Part shown: positions 48,342 through 60,565 of the stretch, piece by piece | Layout of the letters: every line of letters begins with the position of its first letter | How positions within the stretch are numbered: position 1 is the first letter of the stretch | Assembly: GCF_028554725.1 (NCBI RefSeq) | Contig: NC_071670.1 | Span: 48,370,501 to 48,434,500 of the forward strand | Length of the DNA: 64,000 bases | Reading direction: 5' to 3' | Source of the DNA: Zeugodacus cucurbitae | Taxonomy: Eukaryota; Arthropoda; Insecta; Diptera; Tephritidae | Notes under the pieces: generated by a model | What the model saw: only the letters and a program-made list of their open reading frames with translations | Told to the model about the DNA's origin: nothing | The model's database searches: none | Made by a program: the position numbers and the translations under genes

Positions 48342-51300
48342 TTACTGGCCGGCGTACATTGGATTCTTGAAAGTCGATGTGGCCTGCTTGTAGATTGGAT
48401 TCTCGCCCTGTAAAACAAAAATAATTTAATTAAATAACAAATTATCGAATATAATAAATTTCGAATTCGAATATTCGAAAAAAAAAATAAAAATTTCCTA
48501 TCGCATCATCGAAAAAATATTTAACTTTTTCTCTATGTTCCCCCCCACTCACCGTATCCCACTTGGCGTTCATGCGCTCCTTCTCGAAACGTGCAAACTC
48601 GCGCCGATCGTGTATGGTCGTCAGCAGTTTCCACAAAAGCAATATGGCTAAACCGACCAAGACAATGGCGGCTATAACGCCCAAAACAATGCCCAACATG
48701 AACACCTTTGGTGGACATTCACGCTCCTGCTGTGCATGCACTTCGAGTTTGTCGTTCACATCACTATATTTGAATGTGAATTTGCAGTCATCTTCGTCGT
48801 AGAATATGCAAATCAATTCGTCCTTCTCCTCGTCAATAACGATCTTCTCCTCACTGATGGGCACGAAAGTGGCGCTGCAGTTTCTGGCACATTCTTGTTC
48901 ATCCTTCAACGGACCGGTCTTGTACATTTGACATTGCACACAGTCGCGCAGTTCAAGGCAACGTCCCGCACATGTTGGGCATTTCTCACAGTATTTGCCG
49001 GAATAACGACCTTCATCCGTAGATTTGCATCTGCAATGTTGTTGTTTTTGTTTTAGCACAAATTATTCTTTAGGTTTTGTCGAAAATAACTTACTTGCAC
49101 ACGCCACATTCACATTCACCATGTCCCGAACATATTTCGCCGCCATTTGGTGGCATGCAGGTGTCAGTCGAGGCACGACAATCGCATGCGGGGCCCGTCC
49201 AGCCCGGCTTGCATACACAGTGATTGCACTCGCATGTGCCATGATCCGGTCCCGAGCACAACAAGTTCTTATGACGTTCACACGAGAAGTTATCGCATTC
49301 ACAGAATTTGCCAGAAATGATTTCCTCGGGATTCTGACGTTTCTCACATTCGCAGACGCCGCATAGACATGTGCCGCGGTTGTTACAATCCACTTGTGTG
49401 GTATTATCGGGACGACAGACTAAATCTTTGTCGCTGCCAGTGTGCACATCACTCGTTGAACACTCACAATTGTGACCGAAATGCATGTCATCACACTCAC
49501 AGATGCCACACATTAGTGTGCCGTGATTCTTGCACTTGGGTGAGTGTAGTTCATAGCCGGTGGAGCCAGGACGTTCGCATGGACAAGAGCAAAGCATCTC
49601 CAAATCAATAATCAAACTCTCATTAATACCCACCGGATAGATTTGTATGACTTGATTCCATTCACGTGGATCCGTCGGGCAGTTGGTGACCAAAATTTGT
49701 GCAGTGAAATTCACCACATCGCCAACTTTGAGACCATCACACTTGGCGGTGGGTATTTCAGAGCCACCATTCAGACAGGCGGAGTGATAGGTGATTTTCA
49801 CATTGCTTGTGGCGTTGTCCTTCATTTCAATGGAAGAGGAAATTTTCTGTGCAACAAAACGAAATTGTATTAAATATGGAGATAATTACAACCAAAAAAA
49901 GTCTGTCACAAACTTACGCTATACTCCGAGCGCACCAAATCGACAACGTTCGAGGAATCCTCCGATAGCACAGCGCTCGACGAACCTTCAATGTGTTTCG
50001 ATAGCTTTTCGTAGACCGAATGCTGATTGGCGGTGACTGCGAAGATGACGTTAATTGAATTCTGCTTGACCTTGTGATTGATTTGTGAGATGCTGGGGTA
50101 ATCTTGTATGACGGAGTGTGTGTAGAGACCTTCGCCGCTTAAATGACACTCACCATCGTTGGGTGCAATCACGCCGCCGAGCTGCGTGTAAAGAAAAATT
50201 GTTTTTTCAGTGCAAAAATATCAACAAATTAAAAAAATAGTATTCTACATACTTTGCCATCACCGGCATAATGGAAACCAGCATCCGTTGAGAAGACAAG
50301 CAAACGACGCGCTTTCTCGCGCCAACCGATTTGCTGACGGCAAACAATCGCTTGCATGATAGCATCGAAGCCACCTTCTGGCGCATCCAAATTACCCGAC
50401 ACAGCAGCACGACTCACTTCGGACTAAATAAGTCCATTTACAGTGGAGGAGGGGGAAGAATATTATTAGCATAGTTTGGAAGGGTTTTTATGAAACATTT
50501 TATTTTGTTGATGGTACACTCTTTAGCGGCAACATTTTAAGTATTTTTTTTAGAAATTTAGTAAACAAATATAAAAATGAAAATTAGCAGATCTTTATTG
50601 GTTAGCGTTGAAGAAAGTTTAGATGCTGCTAAATTATTTTTAATTGCTATTAATCTTTAAAAATTTATGATGTATTACTGAAGTACGATTTAACTCAATT
50701 TTTAGTTGATTTGAGATTTAACTATATGGATATGTCTGACAATTTAAAAATAATTGCATTTGAAATAAAATATAACCTCAAATATTAATTTAAGATTTAG
50801 AATAAAATCCGAGAATATATTAAAAAATGAGAATTCAGTTATGAGTATTTCAGTAGAGATTGACACATTTCAGTATATTTTGCTTGTATTTGATTTAGAC
50901 CGATTTGTCAAGGCAGGCAGCTTTATCAACATTTGAGATAAGCAATACCATGATGTCACAGTAAGCATTTTTCTATTAAAATGCTATATTTATCAATGGC
51001 GGACAAAGTAAATATATAGATAAAAATTCGCACAAGGAATTGCACTGTTTGCTAGGGAATATAAACGAAGAGCGTGAATTAGATAAGTTCTGCTATAGGA
51101 ATGTATATATCTATACTGCGAATTCAATTTATGAAAAATATTATTTTTGTATTTTTTAAGTATCTCCTAACTGTAAATTCCAATACTAGACTAATAATAA
51201 TAAATAGACTCCAAATCGTATAGCAACAATGTAGAATTCACTAGTTTTTGAAAGATAAAAACGTTAAGCTGATTAGATTTGGTTTCTATTGAATTGCTTA

Positions 51301-54300
51301 TGCTATAAGGGCATGAGTTTAACCTTGTTTTCAAACATTTAAAATTTCAAACTTTTCAAAACCGTCGATTTGATTAATGAAATATTAAGTTTATTTTAGA
51401 TAATGGGTAAAATGAGTTTCTATTTTTCTTTTACTTTAGAGCAAATATTAAACAACTGTCTTATATTAAATTTAAATATTTTTAAAATGATTTTTAATGA
51501 AAATTAATTTACAAAGTAATTGTTTTTGAAATTAATTAGTTTTTAAATCAATTTAAAATTCTAAACTTGATTTTATATTTTTTGTTTATAAAGAGTGTAC
51601 AATTTTTAATAAATCATTGAATATAAATGTAAATATAACAGGAAAAGCTTTTAGTTAAGCGAGGGGAAACTACAGTTACACATGCTACCATCTACCAGCC
51701 ATACAGTTTACATGCAAAGGTTAGAGCAAACACCACGGCAAATAAATTAGTATGCCACAAAACAATTTATGAGAGAATTTCTAACATGCAAATTCAGATT
51801 TTTTATGCTGACTGATAGAATTCAAGATTTACTATTATTTTCAACTAAAATAAAATAATAATTAAATTTCATTTAAGGGGTTAGGTGGGTTCTAAAATTT
51901 CAACAATTTGGAAAAAAAAATCTTACTAAATAGTGCAATATGCTTCATATATTATTCAAAAATATCAAATAAATTCGAGTAATATTCTAAAATCCATCAG
52001 GTCACGTCAGTATGAATGTAAAACTTTAAAGGTCTTTAAACTCAATTTTCAAGTCGGTGGACACGATATCTGAAAAAGTTATGCAGCGATTTTGTTCGAG
52101 TTTTGCACACACCTTTGAAATAGCATTATCTAGTTAATGAACGAAGGATTTTTTTTTTATTAAAACTATTTTTTTTCAAGCCAATATATGGCGAAATTTG
52201 GACCCAAAAAAGTGAGTTTTTTGATTAAAATTCGGTCAAAAGTTCAAATTTCACAATTTCTTTTATTTTTTTCTTCTTTCTTTCGTTCATTAACTAGTTT
52301 TATCCATATACTAACGAAATATTTTTGGTTTATTGTTTTTAGAAACTCACCTAACCTCTTAAGGGGTGTGTCAATAAATGTGATATAGTTTTGATAAATC
52401 AAAATCAGCTGTTTCATATGACAGATCACAACATTTAAAACTTTTAAATGATTAATTGAGAGATAACAATGTAAAACTTATTGACACACTATAGGGTACA
52501 ATATTTTTCATATTCTATTGCATTTGAAATAAATTATAAATTATAAAACTATTTTTATTGAATCTCCATCAGTCAGTAGCATTTTCTTAAATTAGCATAC
52601 GGCTTACAACAACAACTTACAGAAAATCGATATGTATCCATGTTTAAAGCCATAACATTACGATAGCCATATGGTGCAGTACAATTCGTACATGGATGTT
52701 CCAAGCTATATATGCATGTATATGTATGTATATTTAATTGTATTTATATACGTAATTTAGAGCACATATCGTTAGCGGTATTGAAAATAGTTGATTATAC
52801 ATAATTTTACGAAACATTCAAATGTGAGCGTAATAGAGAGAAAGAGATACAAAAGAGATAATTACATAGACTTCTTCGGTTAATGCCAATATTTTGTAAT
52901 ATAATTTTGGTTTTGCTATATTTAACTTAAGTATACCAATATTGTTTACAAACTTATAAATAATTTAGAATATATAAAACTAATAAGGGACTAGCTGGAA
53001 AGTGCAAATATATATACGTATAAACAATTAAAAATAAACAAAATAAATATAAATAAGTACATCTGAGGTGGACTGAGTGACAAAATGTTGCATTATTTAG
53101 CATTAAAAAATTTGTTTTTGAAATGTTCCTTTATTTTGCATTAAAAAATTTTGTTTTTGAAACTCAGGCACGTGCGAGAGCGGATAGTAAAAAAAATAAT
53201 TCTTTATAAATTTTATATTTTACAAAATGCAATGGCTTTTGGCACTCAGTACACCATGATGGTCACAGTTGAACGACAGATCGTGCCCAAAATAAACACA
53301 CATTACATTTATGCAAATATATAATAAATATTCTAATTGACATAAACCATAAATTCATCATGCATAGCAAATCAGCTGTAAAATGAAAAGCAGAAAGTGT
53401 AAAGCAAAACCAAAGCAAGTGCAATATACTATGTAGTGTACAAGGCTAAGATCACCAAAAAAGAACGCATAAATATAAATCTAAAGTGGAAATAGTAAAA
53501 TTATTAGTACCTAGCATGACAGCATAAATTGGTTAGGTAGCACATATATCCAAAAAACCAGAAAATATACATACATGTTAATATTACTTATGAACTGCGA
53601 TCAACAGCAAAAGCAAAAATTAAAAAAAAAATGAAAACTAATACGAAAAAAATTAAATTAATAGTAGAACAGAACAAATAACAAACAAAAAAAAAACATA
53701 CCACGAATATACATACAGACACAAAATAGAAAAAAAGAGATACAAGCAGATGTGCAATAAGCAAGCAGAGAAAAAGATAATAAATCTAAAAGTATTAGGA
53801 CAAATAGTATACGAAATAATTCCAAAGCATTTCTTCTTACAGTGAACGTTGAGGTATTTGTACTCAAAGGCATATGGTTGCGGTAACCATACGGTGCCTC
53901 ACAGCCTTCGCAGGGCCTTTCGAGTCTGTTGTTTGTTGTTTTCATTGGATTAGAGTTGTAATTGTAGCAAAATGTGGTTGGTAGTTGGTAATTTGCGTTG
54001 TTATTGTGAATATTTGGTGGAAGGTAGTTGACATTTATTTTTTTGTAGTTGTTTGTAGTTGTTACAGCGCATTAATAACGATTGGGTTTTTGTTGTAGTA
54101 AGAGCAGCAATGTGTTTTTGCAATTAATGCAAAATTATTGGTTAGTTGTTGTTTTTTCATTTTAGTGTATTTATTGTTTATTAATTTGTGTTTAATAATT
54201 TCCGTATTTCGTGTGTTTTTTTTTTGTTGTACAAATCGAATGAAAATTTTCAAATGCGTAACCAATTTGCAATGAACGGCAAACAAAATTTCAACGGCAA

Positions 54301-55914
54301 ATAACAGTAACAAAGTGAACAAGGAAAACATGGTAAAAAAAGATCGAAAAATATATATATTATTATTATTATACTATGTAAGTATGTATTAGTCGGAATA
54401 GAACTTCTATTAAATGTAAGCGAAATTAACATTTAAAACTAATTTTTAAAAATAAATAATATAAAATAAAATTTCTAATAAAATATATGTAAGTTCTATA
54501 ATAAAACTAATTTGTGCAGCTTTTCAACAAAAAAACTCCGTATAATGACAAAAAATTAAAGTTTTTAAATTTATCTTTTTTTTTAATAAAATATATATGC
54601 AAAATTAATACAAATTAATGATTTCCTTTTAGCAGAAATTATTCTAAGAAAATTTGTTTTAAAAAATATCAAGAAATTATCATATTTTATATAGAAATCA
54701 TGGATGAAGCGATGTAAAAAATGTTAATCCTTTATTCTAATTAAAGATATTTCTAAATATAATATTTTCAAACATAAATAATTCAAAAACTGCATAATTC
54801 GCTAATAAAATACATAAACTTATATAATATACTAAAATATATAAATAAAATACAAAAAAATATTGTTTTCAATAAAGAAGTATCATAAACATACACAATC
54901 AGGCAGGTTCTGTAATTCACTTCCGAGTGAAATTCAAACAAATTCACTTTCAATCCGATATTTGATATATTTTTACTTTTCAAATTCCACATTGTTTTTT
55001 TTTTTAATTTTCACTTTCATTCGGATTGCAGAACCTGCCTGAATATATTCCTAACCCTAAAAATCACGTAAATATTACTTGCAACCAGCTTACTCACTTT
55101 TTGGGTATAGTTGAAACGTAGGGCATAAGCACCTTATCCACGAACGAACCGAAGCCCAAACGGAAATTCGATGTAATGTTACGCATAGTTTCTGAGAGCT
55201 TATCGCCCAAAGCCGACAGTTTATCCTTATCGTCCTCCATAGATTTGGACAAGTCCATCAAATAGTATAAGTCGACGGGATAATCTACAGCTTGCGAGTA
55301 GCGCATGTTTAGCGAGTGCAATTGATCTGACAAGAAAGTTTAAAAGATGAGCACACAAATCCAAAGCAAAGATACATATGTTGTTCTTCCAAACTCAACT
55401 TACTTATGCGCAACTTAAGGCTGACACGTTGTGGACTAATTTGCACGATTTCGCCGCTAGAAGCTGCAGCGCCAGCTGCGGCTGCACTACCATAAGCACC
55501 GGCATATGACGAACTAGACGAAGAGCTACTACTATATGATGAACCCTCGTAGGAGCCACTATAACCGTAACCATAACCAGCTGCGGCACTGGCATTACCA
55601 CCACGTGTCAACTCACGATTAATAGTGAATTTCTGCTCTGTATGTGGGTTCCAGGTGAACTCTTCCGCGCAATAATTTGGTATACTATTTTTAAAACAAC
55701 GTGGTAAATCAACAAAATCTGGTTGCATGCACCAAGCGCAATTTTGTGTTTGTATACAGTCATGACAAGATGCCTTGTTCACGCATGGATCTTGTATGAG
55801 TTTACCGGAGAATTGTGCTTCAATACTTAAAATGCTACTGCAGGCGAATATTGTGGCAAATAAAAGGGCCACCAGCCGTTTGGCGGCCGATAGGCGGCAG
55901 GGATGTGCTAACAT
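48342..55914 (-). CDS. mys: Integrin beta-PS subunit (myospheroid), eight exons per isoform
   Basis: Constant exons: 55404-55914, 55098-55326, 50253-50423, 49918-50181, 49095-49846, 48553-49030 and 48342-48407. One of two 85-base exons (53841-53925 or 52621-52705) is added, giving 851 residues either way. Layout: signal peptide; Cys-rich PSI domain (about 43-82); a Ser/Gly/Ala/Tyr-rich spacer (about 105-154); hybrid domain and beta-I domain with the MIDAS motif D195-x-S-x-S (D-L-S-K-S); Cys-rich integrin EGF repeats (about 460-700); a transmembrane helix at about 782-804; and a cytoplasmic tail with N-P-I-Y (833-836) and N-P-M-Y (845-848) for talin- and kindlin-type adaptors. It pairs with alpha-PS subunits at the cell surface for matrix and muscle adhesion. 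An acceptor (TTTTAACAG) ends at 55938, so untranslated first exon(s) lie further upstream. Confidence 0.96.
51874..52362. mobile_element. 489-base inverted-repeat element (TTAAGGGGTTAGGTGGGTT family), complete copy
   Basis: The left end reads TTAAGGGGTTAGGTGGGTT followed by CTAAAA. The reverse complement of the right end reads TTAAGAGGTTAGGTGAGTTT followed by CTAAAA. The inverted repeats are about 28 bases with few mismatches. It is noncoding. Partial copies lie at 3716-3926 and 27945-28060. Confidence 0.65.
52366..52490. mobile_element. Approximately 125-base MITE-like element
   Basis: GTGTGTCAATAA at the left is matched by its inverted copy TTATTGACACAC at the right. It directly abuts the right end of the 51874-52362 element. 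No clear target duplication was seen. Confidence 0.45.
52621..52705 (-). other. mys: Myospheroid alternative exon, proximal variant (85 nt)
   Basis: Acceptor TATAG and donor GTAAGT bound 85 bases: one base that completes codon 247 (Asn), then 28 codons beginning L-E-H-P-C-T-N-C-T-A and containing P-Y-G-Y-R-N-V-M. Phase in and out equals that of the exon at 53841-53925, so either fits but both together break the frame. It encodes the specificity-determining loop of the beta-I domain. Drosophila mys has an equivalent alternative exon pair. Confidence 0.88.
53841..53925 (-). other. mys: Myospheroid alternative exon, distal variant (85 nt)
   Basis: Acceptor AACAG and donor GTAAGA bound 85 bases: one base completing codon 247 (Lys), then 28 codons beginning L-E-R-P-C-E-G-C-E-A and containing P-Y-G-Y-R-N-H-M. 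It keeps both Cys residues (252 and 255) and the A-P-Y-G-Y-R-N core seen in the other variant. The second half differs: the loop ends S-T-F-T instead of Y-R-F-S. Confidence 0.88.
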
Positions 55915-55937
55915 GTTTGGCTATGTTGGTCAGGAAG

Positions 55938-58900
55938 CTGTTAAAACGAAATTAAACGATTCGATTATTCGATATGATAGTAAACGAAAACGTTTTAAAT
56001 GTAGTCAGTAGCACTAAAACTATATTCTATATTATTGTAAGGTAATCACTTCCGGTAATGAAACTTTCGTTTATTTTTATTTTTCATTTCCATATACATA
56101 TGTAATTATTATTACTTTCAAGTGTTTATGTCATACATACACTTTTTTCATGATTTAATATTGAATCATTCTCAAATAGGAGTCACTTTTCACTTTTAAC
56201 TTTTTTATAATAATTAGAACTGTTGGCATAAAAAGCTGACGCATAACTCGTACATGGAATAATACACCACAAAGTTTAAGAAATACATACATATACATGT
56301 ATTTAAAATATAATAATTGGTTAAATGTGAAACCCAGATGTTTTGTTTAGCCTTAGTAAAAGAGAACCCGAAATTATGTAAATTTTTATTGAAATAAATA
56401 AATAATATATTATTTGTGGAAAAAAATGATATGTATATGCTAATTCATATATATGTATTTAATAATTTATGTATAAGAAATTGTAAAAAATTGGCAATTG
56501 AGATGTTTTTTTTTTTATTTATTTACTTTCAGTGTTTTAATTTCTTTATTCGCTATCGCTGCTGACATTATTCATTGTTGCTTTGGTTTATTTGGTTGAG
56601 ACACTCAGCACGATTTCATATGAATCAAATTGTGTGCCAAAATGACTCATCTGCCATAAGCACTGCTATATGAGCTCAACGAAAGGTAGGTAGTGTCCAA
56701 GAAAATGAAATCACACAGTAAACAAGAAAAAACATTTAAATCTTCATGATATTATACATAGTATATATGTATGTACACATTTATATAGTAGAAAATAAGG
56801 CAGATAAAGAAAAGTGCACATAAGGTACGAAATACATGCGAAAAGCACACGCATAAAATTACAATAAACAATTACGACAGCCCCGGCACGATAACGCCGT
56901 CTAAAAGTGTGACGAATACCACACTGCTACTATAAACTGGCATTGGAATCGTGCTTGTGCAACCTAAATGGATTTTTAATTAAAACAATGGGTACGGGAC
57001 TTAAGAGGAAGTAGTAGTAATTTTATCTAAATAAGGGCAGGTCAACAAAGTACTAATGGCTACATGCAAAATGAATAAGTATGTGCATAATGAAGCGGCG
57101 CCTATTGACGCCAATTCATTGACTGACATTAAAATTACGAAGACGTGTTGAACCGGAAGACAGACAGGTTTATGTTGTTGTAATAACGTTTGAGGCAGTA
57201 ACTAGTTCTCGCCAAAATACAATCTGACAAAGGAAAACATTGGTAAATACTTGTGAAAACAAACATATTAGTGGGTTAGGTATATGTTTGTATTTTATTG
57301 GCTGTAAGAAAATAGGGAAAAGTAATTAGCGTGTAATGACTAAATTGAAATGTCTGGATTTAGCTACATGTTAAAATTTGGAATCCGTTCTAAATTGTTA
57401 CAAAAAATATATTTATAGAAATATATTGTACTTCGGCAATACTCCCAAAAACCAGTATATACTGTAGATCACTGTATAAAATGTTTTGAAGGATAGAAAG
57501 CTACAATTTTGTTTGATTTATCCAATCTAAAGATTGTAAAATATCCAAATAATTTATTTTGAAATAAAAAGTACATTTCATCAATGTTAAGTATGTATGT
57601 ATATAAACCAAAATCATTGAGAGCAGATGTGTGTCTCCTTTCAAAAAATTAAAGCGATGATGTTGGCGCTAGTGGGTTGTATTGGCTATATTTAGCCCAC
57701 GCACATACAACACACAGAGCAACACCAACACTCATTTTTAAAGCAACAAAAACAACGAGCAAATAATATTGTAGGTACAACACCAGAAACTGTGATTAGA
57801 GTAAAGCAAAAACAACAAAATTGGTAGAATAAAAATTAGTAGAAAAAAAGCAATGAATCTTATATCGATGACAAAAATACATATATTCATTCACGGCGGT
57901 CGGTTAAGAGTTGAGAATTTTGTTTGTTTTAGTGAAAAAAATCAAGTCAAATCTAGCAAAAACAGAAAATTTGTGTATGTATGTACAACTATATTATTGT
58001 GGGCGTTTGTTAACTTGTTCTACATATATATGCAGGAGCCTTGTATCATACACAATCGCTGCAACTAGCTAATGTAAAGGAGTTTGCAATGGGGAGTGGC
58101 ACTGATTGCTTATGCATTTATTGTATTCCTTATGCATACAGATATATAGATAATTTAAGTGAAGTGTTATTCCAGCAATACGATGACTAATAATTAGTAA
58201 TTCTTTAGCACAAATATCTAGGTTTACTTATCAAATCAAGTTTTATTGATGATGCCATATTGGAGTTACTGGAGTTTCTCCGCTATTTATGTCAACATTC
58301 TTGCTTTATTTTCTCATTGGATATTTATTTCACTACCACTACAATTTTCCATCAAATTTTACGCCATTCAACACAACTTGACTTGCGAAATGAATGAAAT
58401 CATCGCTTCTTTTTTCGTTGTATTTATAAACGACCGTACACTTCAATTCTTACATAATTAATAACACTGTTCTATTATTTAACACTTACACTTCTAACTA
58501 ATATGGAATATTTGTTAATTTTTCCGCGTTTATACTGTATTTAATTAGATTTTATTTCCATCAGGGGTAGATATATAAAATATTCTACAAGCGAACACCA
58601 CTTTCAACAAATCAAACCACACTCGTTGAAATTTTCGAACAATCTGATCAGCGATGGCAATTTGTTGCTTCGAAAACATCTTTTCCCCACAGGGTTGCAC
58701 ACGATCTGTCATTGTAGCACTTTATCGCAGAATGCAGATAGACTATACAATTTTTGGATTGTCAACAAATGTAGTCAAAGTGAGGAAGTATATATAGCAA
58801 CATTTTCAATTAAATACAATTATATTTAAGGTTGGCTAAATAACAAGTGAACCCACAAATTCCAATAAAACATCTTTATCTTAAAACAATTAGAATAAAA

Positions 58901-59400
58901 ATACTGAATATAGTCACTTTCCGGCGCAAATACTTTAAAGATGCTGCTCTGCATTACTTGTTTTGAATTGAAATCAAGATTTAATCGGATTTTTCCTTAC
59001 GTTTATTTATATTTATTATCAATTTGAATAATTAATTATATTTCTGCTTTACAATCAATATATTGAACACAATAATATTGATGACCTCAATAAGGAATAT
59101 CGAATGACATATTTTACCGAACGCATTAGAGCAATACTAATGAACAGTGCTTGCGAGCGCTGAAGAAAAGTTTAAATTACTTTTTATTTTAGAAATTCCC
59201 AACAATTATTGTTCCATAAAACGTTGGTTTACATTTAGTATTTAATCAATGAATGATTACTGCTTCGACTATTCCTAATTTCAAATGTTTTTTATTGCTA
59301 TAGAAGCAAAAGAGAATTAATTTAAATCCAACTAATCAAAAATTTAGTACGCTTTTAACGCAACGTTGATTTAATCGTAGCATGACTTAGTATTAAAATA
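55938..59400. other. Gene-free stretch upstream of myospheroid
   Basis: AT-rich with no recognisable coding frame. Untranslated first exon(s) and the promoter of myospheroid should lie here or further right, but I could not place them. Confidence 0.35.
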
Positions 59401-60565
59401 ACGTACACCACAGCAGTCCTAATTCGCTCGTCCAAGAAGTTTTTTGAAGTGTTTTTTGGGCAGCCGAGTTCGCGAGTGCAAGAACGAATCGAAGTTAAAT
59501 GTAAAAGAAACATTTAAATAAATCTAATTGTAATTAACTAATGACCACTACCTAACAATATAAAATGTAAATATAACTTTAGTTATAATTAATAACAAGT
59601 GTAAGTGATTATCTAAACCGTCAACCGGTCGGAAAGTTGTGTGAAAAAATTTCTTTGCCTTTTCGCTCTCTCCATGCATTCGCGCATTCGTATCCAGTCC
59701 GCGCGGACCTTTCAACCGACAGTATTTTTTCCCCTCATTTTTCGCTGCTCTGCACAATTCCAACGTCGAAGGTAATGGCAGCAAAAGCAAAGTCAGCAAA
59801 CGCGCTGCTTCCAGTGTCAAAGTGAATCGAGTGTCGTCGACGTCGTTGTTGCTGGCGTTTAAGTGAATGTGAAAGAAGAATGGAAAAGTGCACATACAAA
59901 TATTGAATTGAAGCGAATGATAGCAGAAGTGAAATAATTGCTAGCTGTGCAAAAATGTTTTCATATTTAAATTGTTTTGCAGTTCTTTAAATTTCTGTTG
60001 TCGTTGCAATCATTATATTGAATGAATTGTTCAAACCATATAAAAAGTGCTTGTGTAGTTAGATACTAATAAAATATTCAAAGTGTATTGACGTCGATAT
60101 ATAAGAAACCGTTCAAAAAAGTTCAGTGGAATAGGAAGCAAGTGAAAAGTGCAAATATGAATGTGTGTGCCGCAAGTGAGGCGAAAAAATGTCCAAACGT
60201 CCCCCAATTGTCAGTGGCTAGGTCGTCATCGGTCGTTTCAACAACCAACATATTCCTCCACTTTTCGACGTCATCGTGTCATTTATCAACATTTGGGTTT
60301 GTCATTGGCGCCTTCTTATAGTAAAACGCTCATTTTAACGCGGTTGCGACCTCCTTTCGCTGTGTTGCAAGACGTCTGCTTTGAGTACGCCAGTACTGAA
60401 GTGTTAAAACTTTTCCGTGTATTTATTATTGCTATTGCCATTGTGGAAATTATTTTTGGCAAACTACCTATTAATACAGGAACGCAGATACAACGAAGTG
60501 TTTCAACAAATTCAAGAAATAATACTAAATCAACGGATTTAAATATATTTTTATTGTATATAAAG
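59400..60565 (+). other. Possible untranslated leader exon of a plus-strand gene beyond the window
   Basis: From about 59600 to 60560 the plus strand has the composition of fly leader exons: many AAGTG, GTGAAA and AAAAGTGC phrases, a locally higher GC content and stop codons in all frames. It ends at a good donor (ATAAAG|GTATGT, about 60566). No start codon with a convincing coding frame follows within the window. This is inference from composition only. Confidence 0.3.

Larger units (their letters stand above)
50424..52620 (-). other. Myospheroid intron with two small inverted-repeat elements
   Basis: A 2.2-kb intron between the proximal alternative exon and the next constant exon. It is AT-rich with no open frame of note. 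It contains the elements at 51874-52362 and 52366-52490. Confidence 0.8.
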
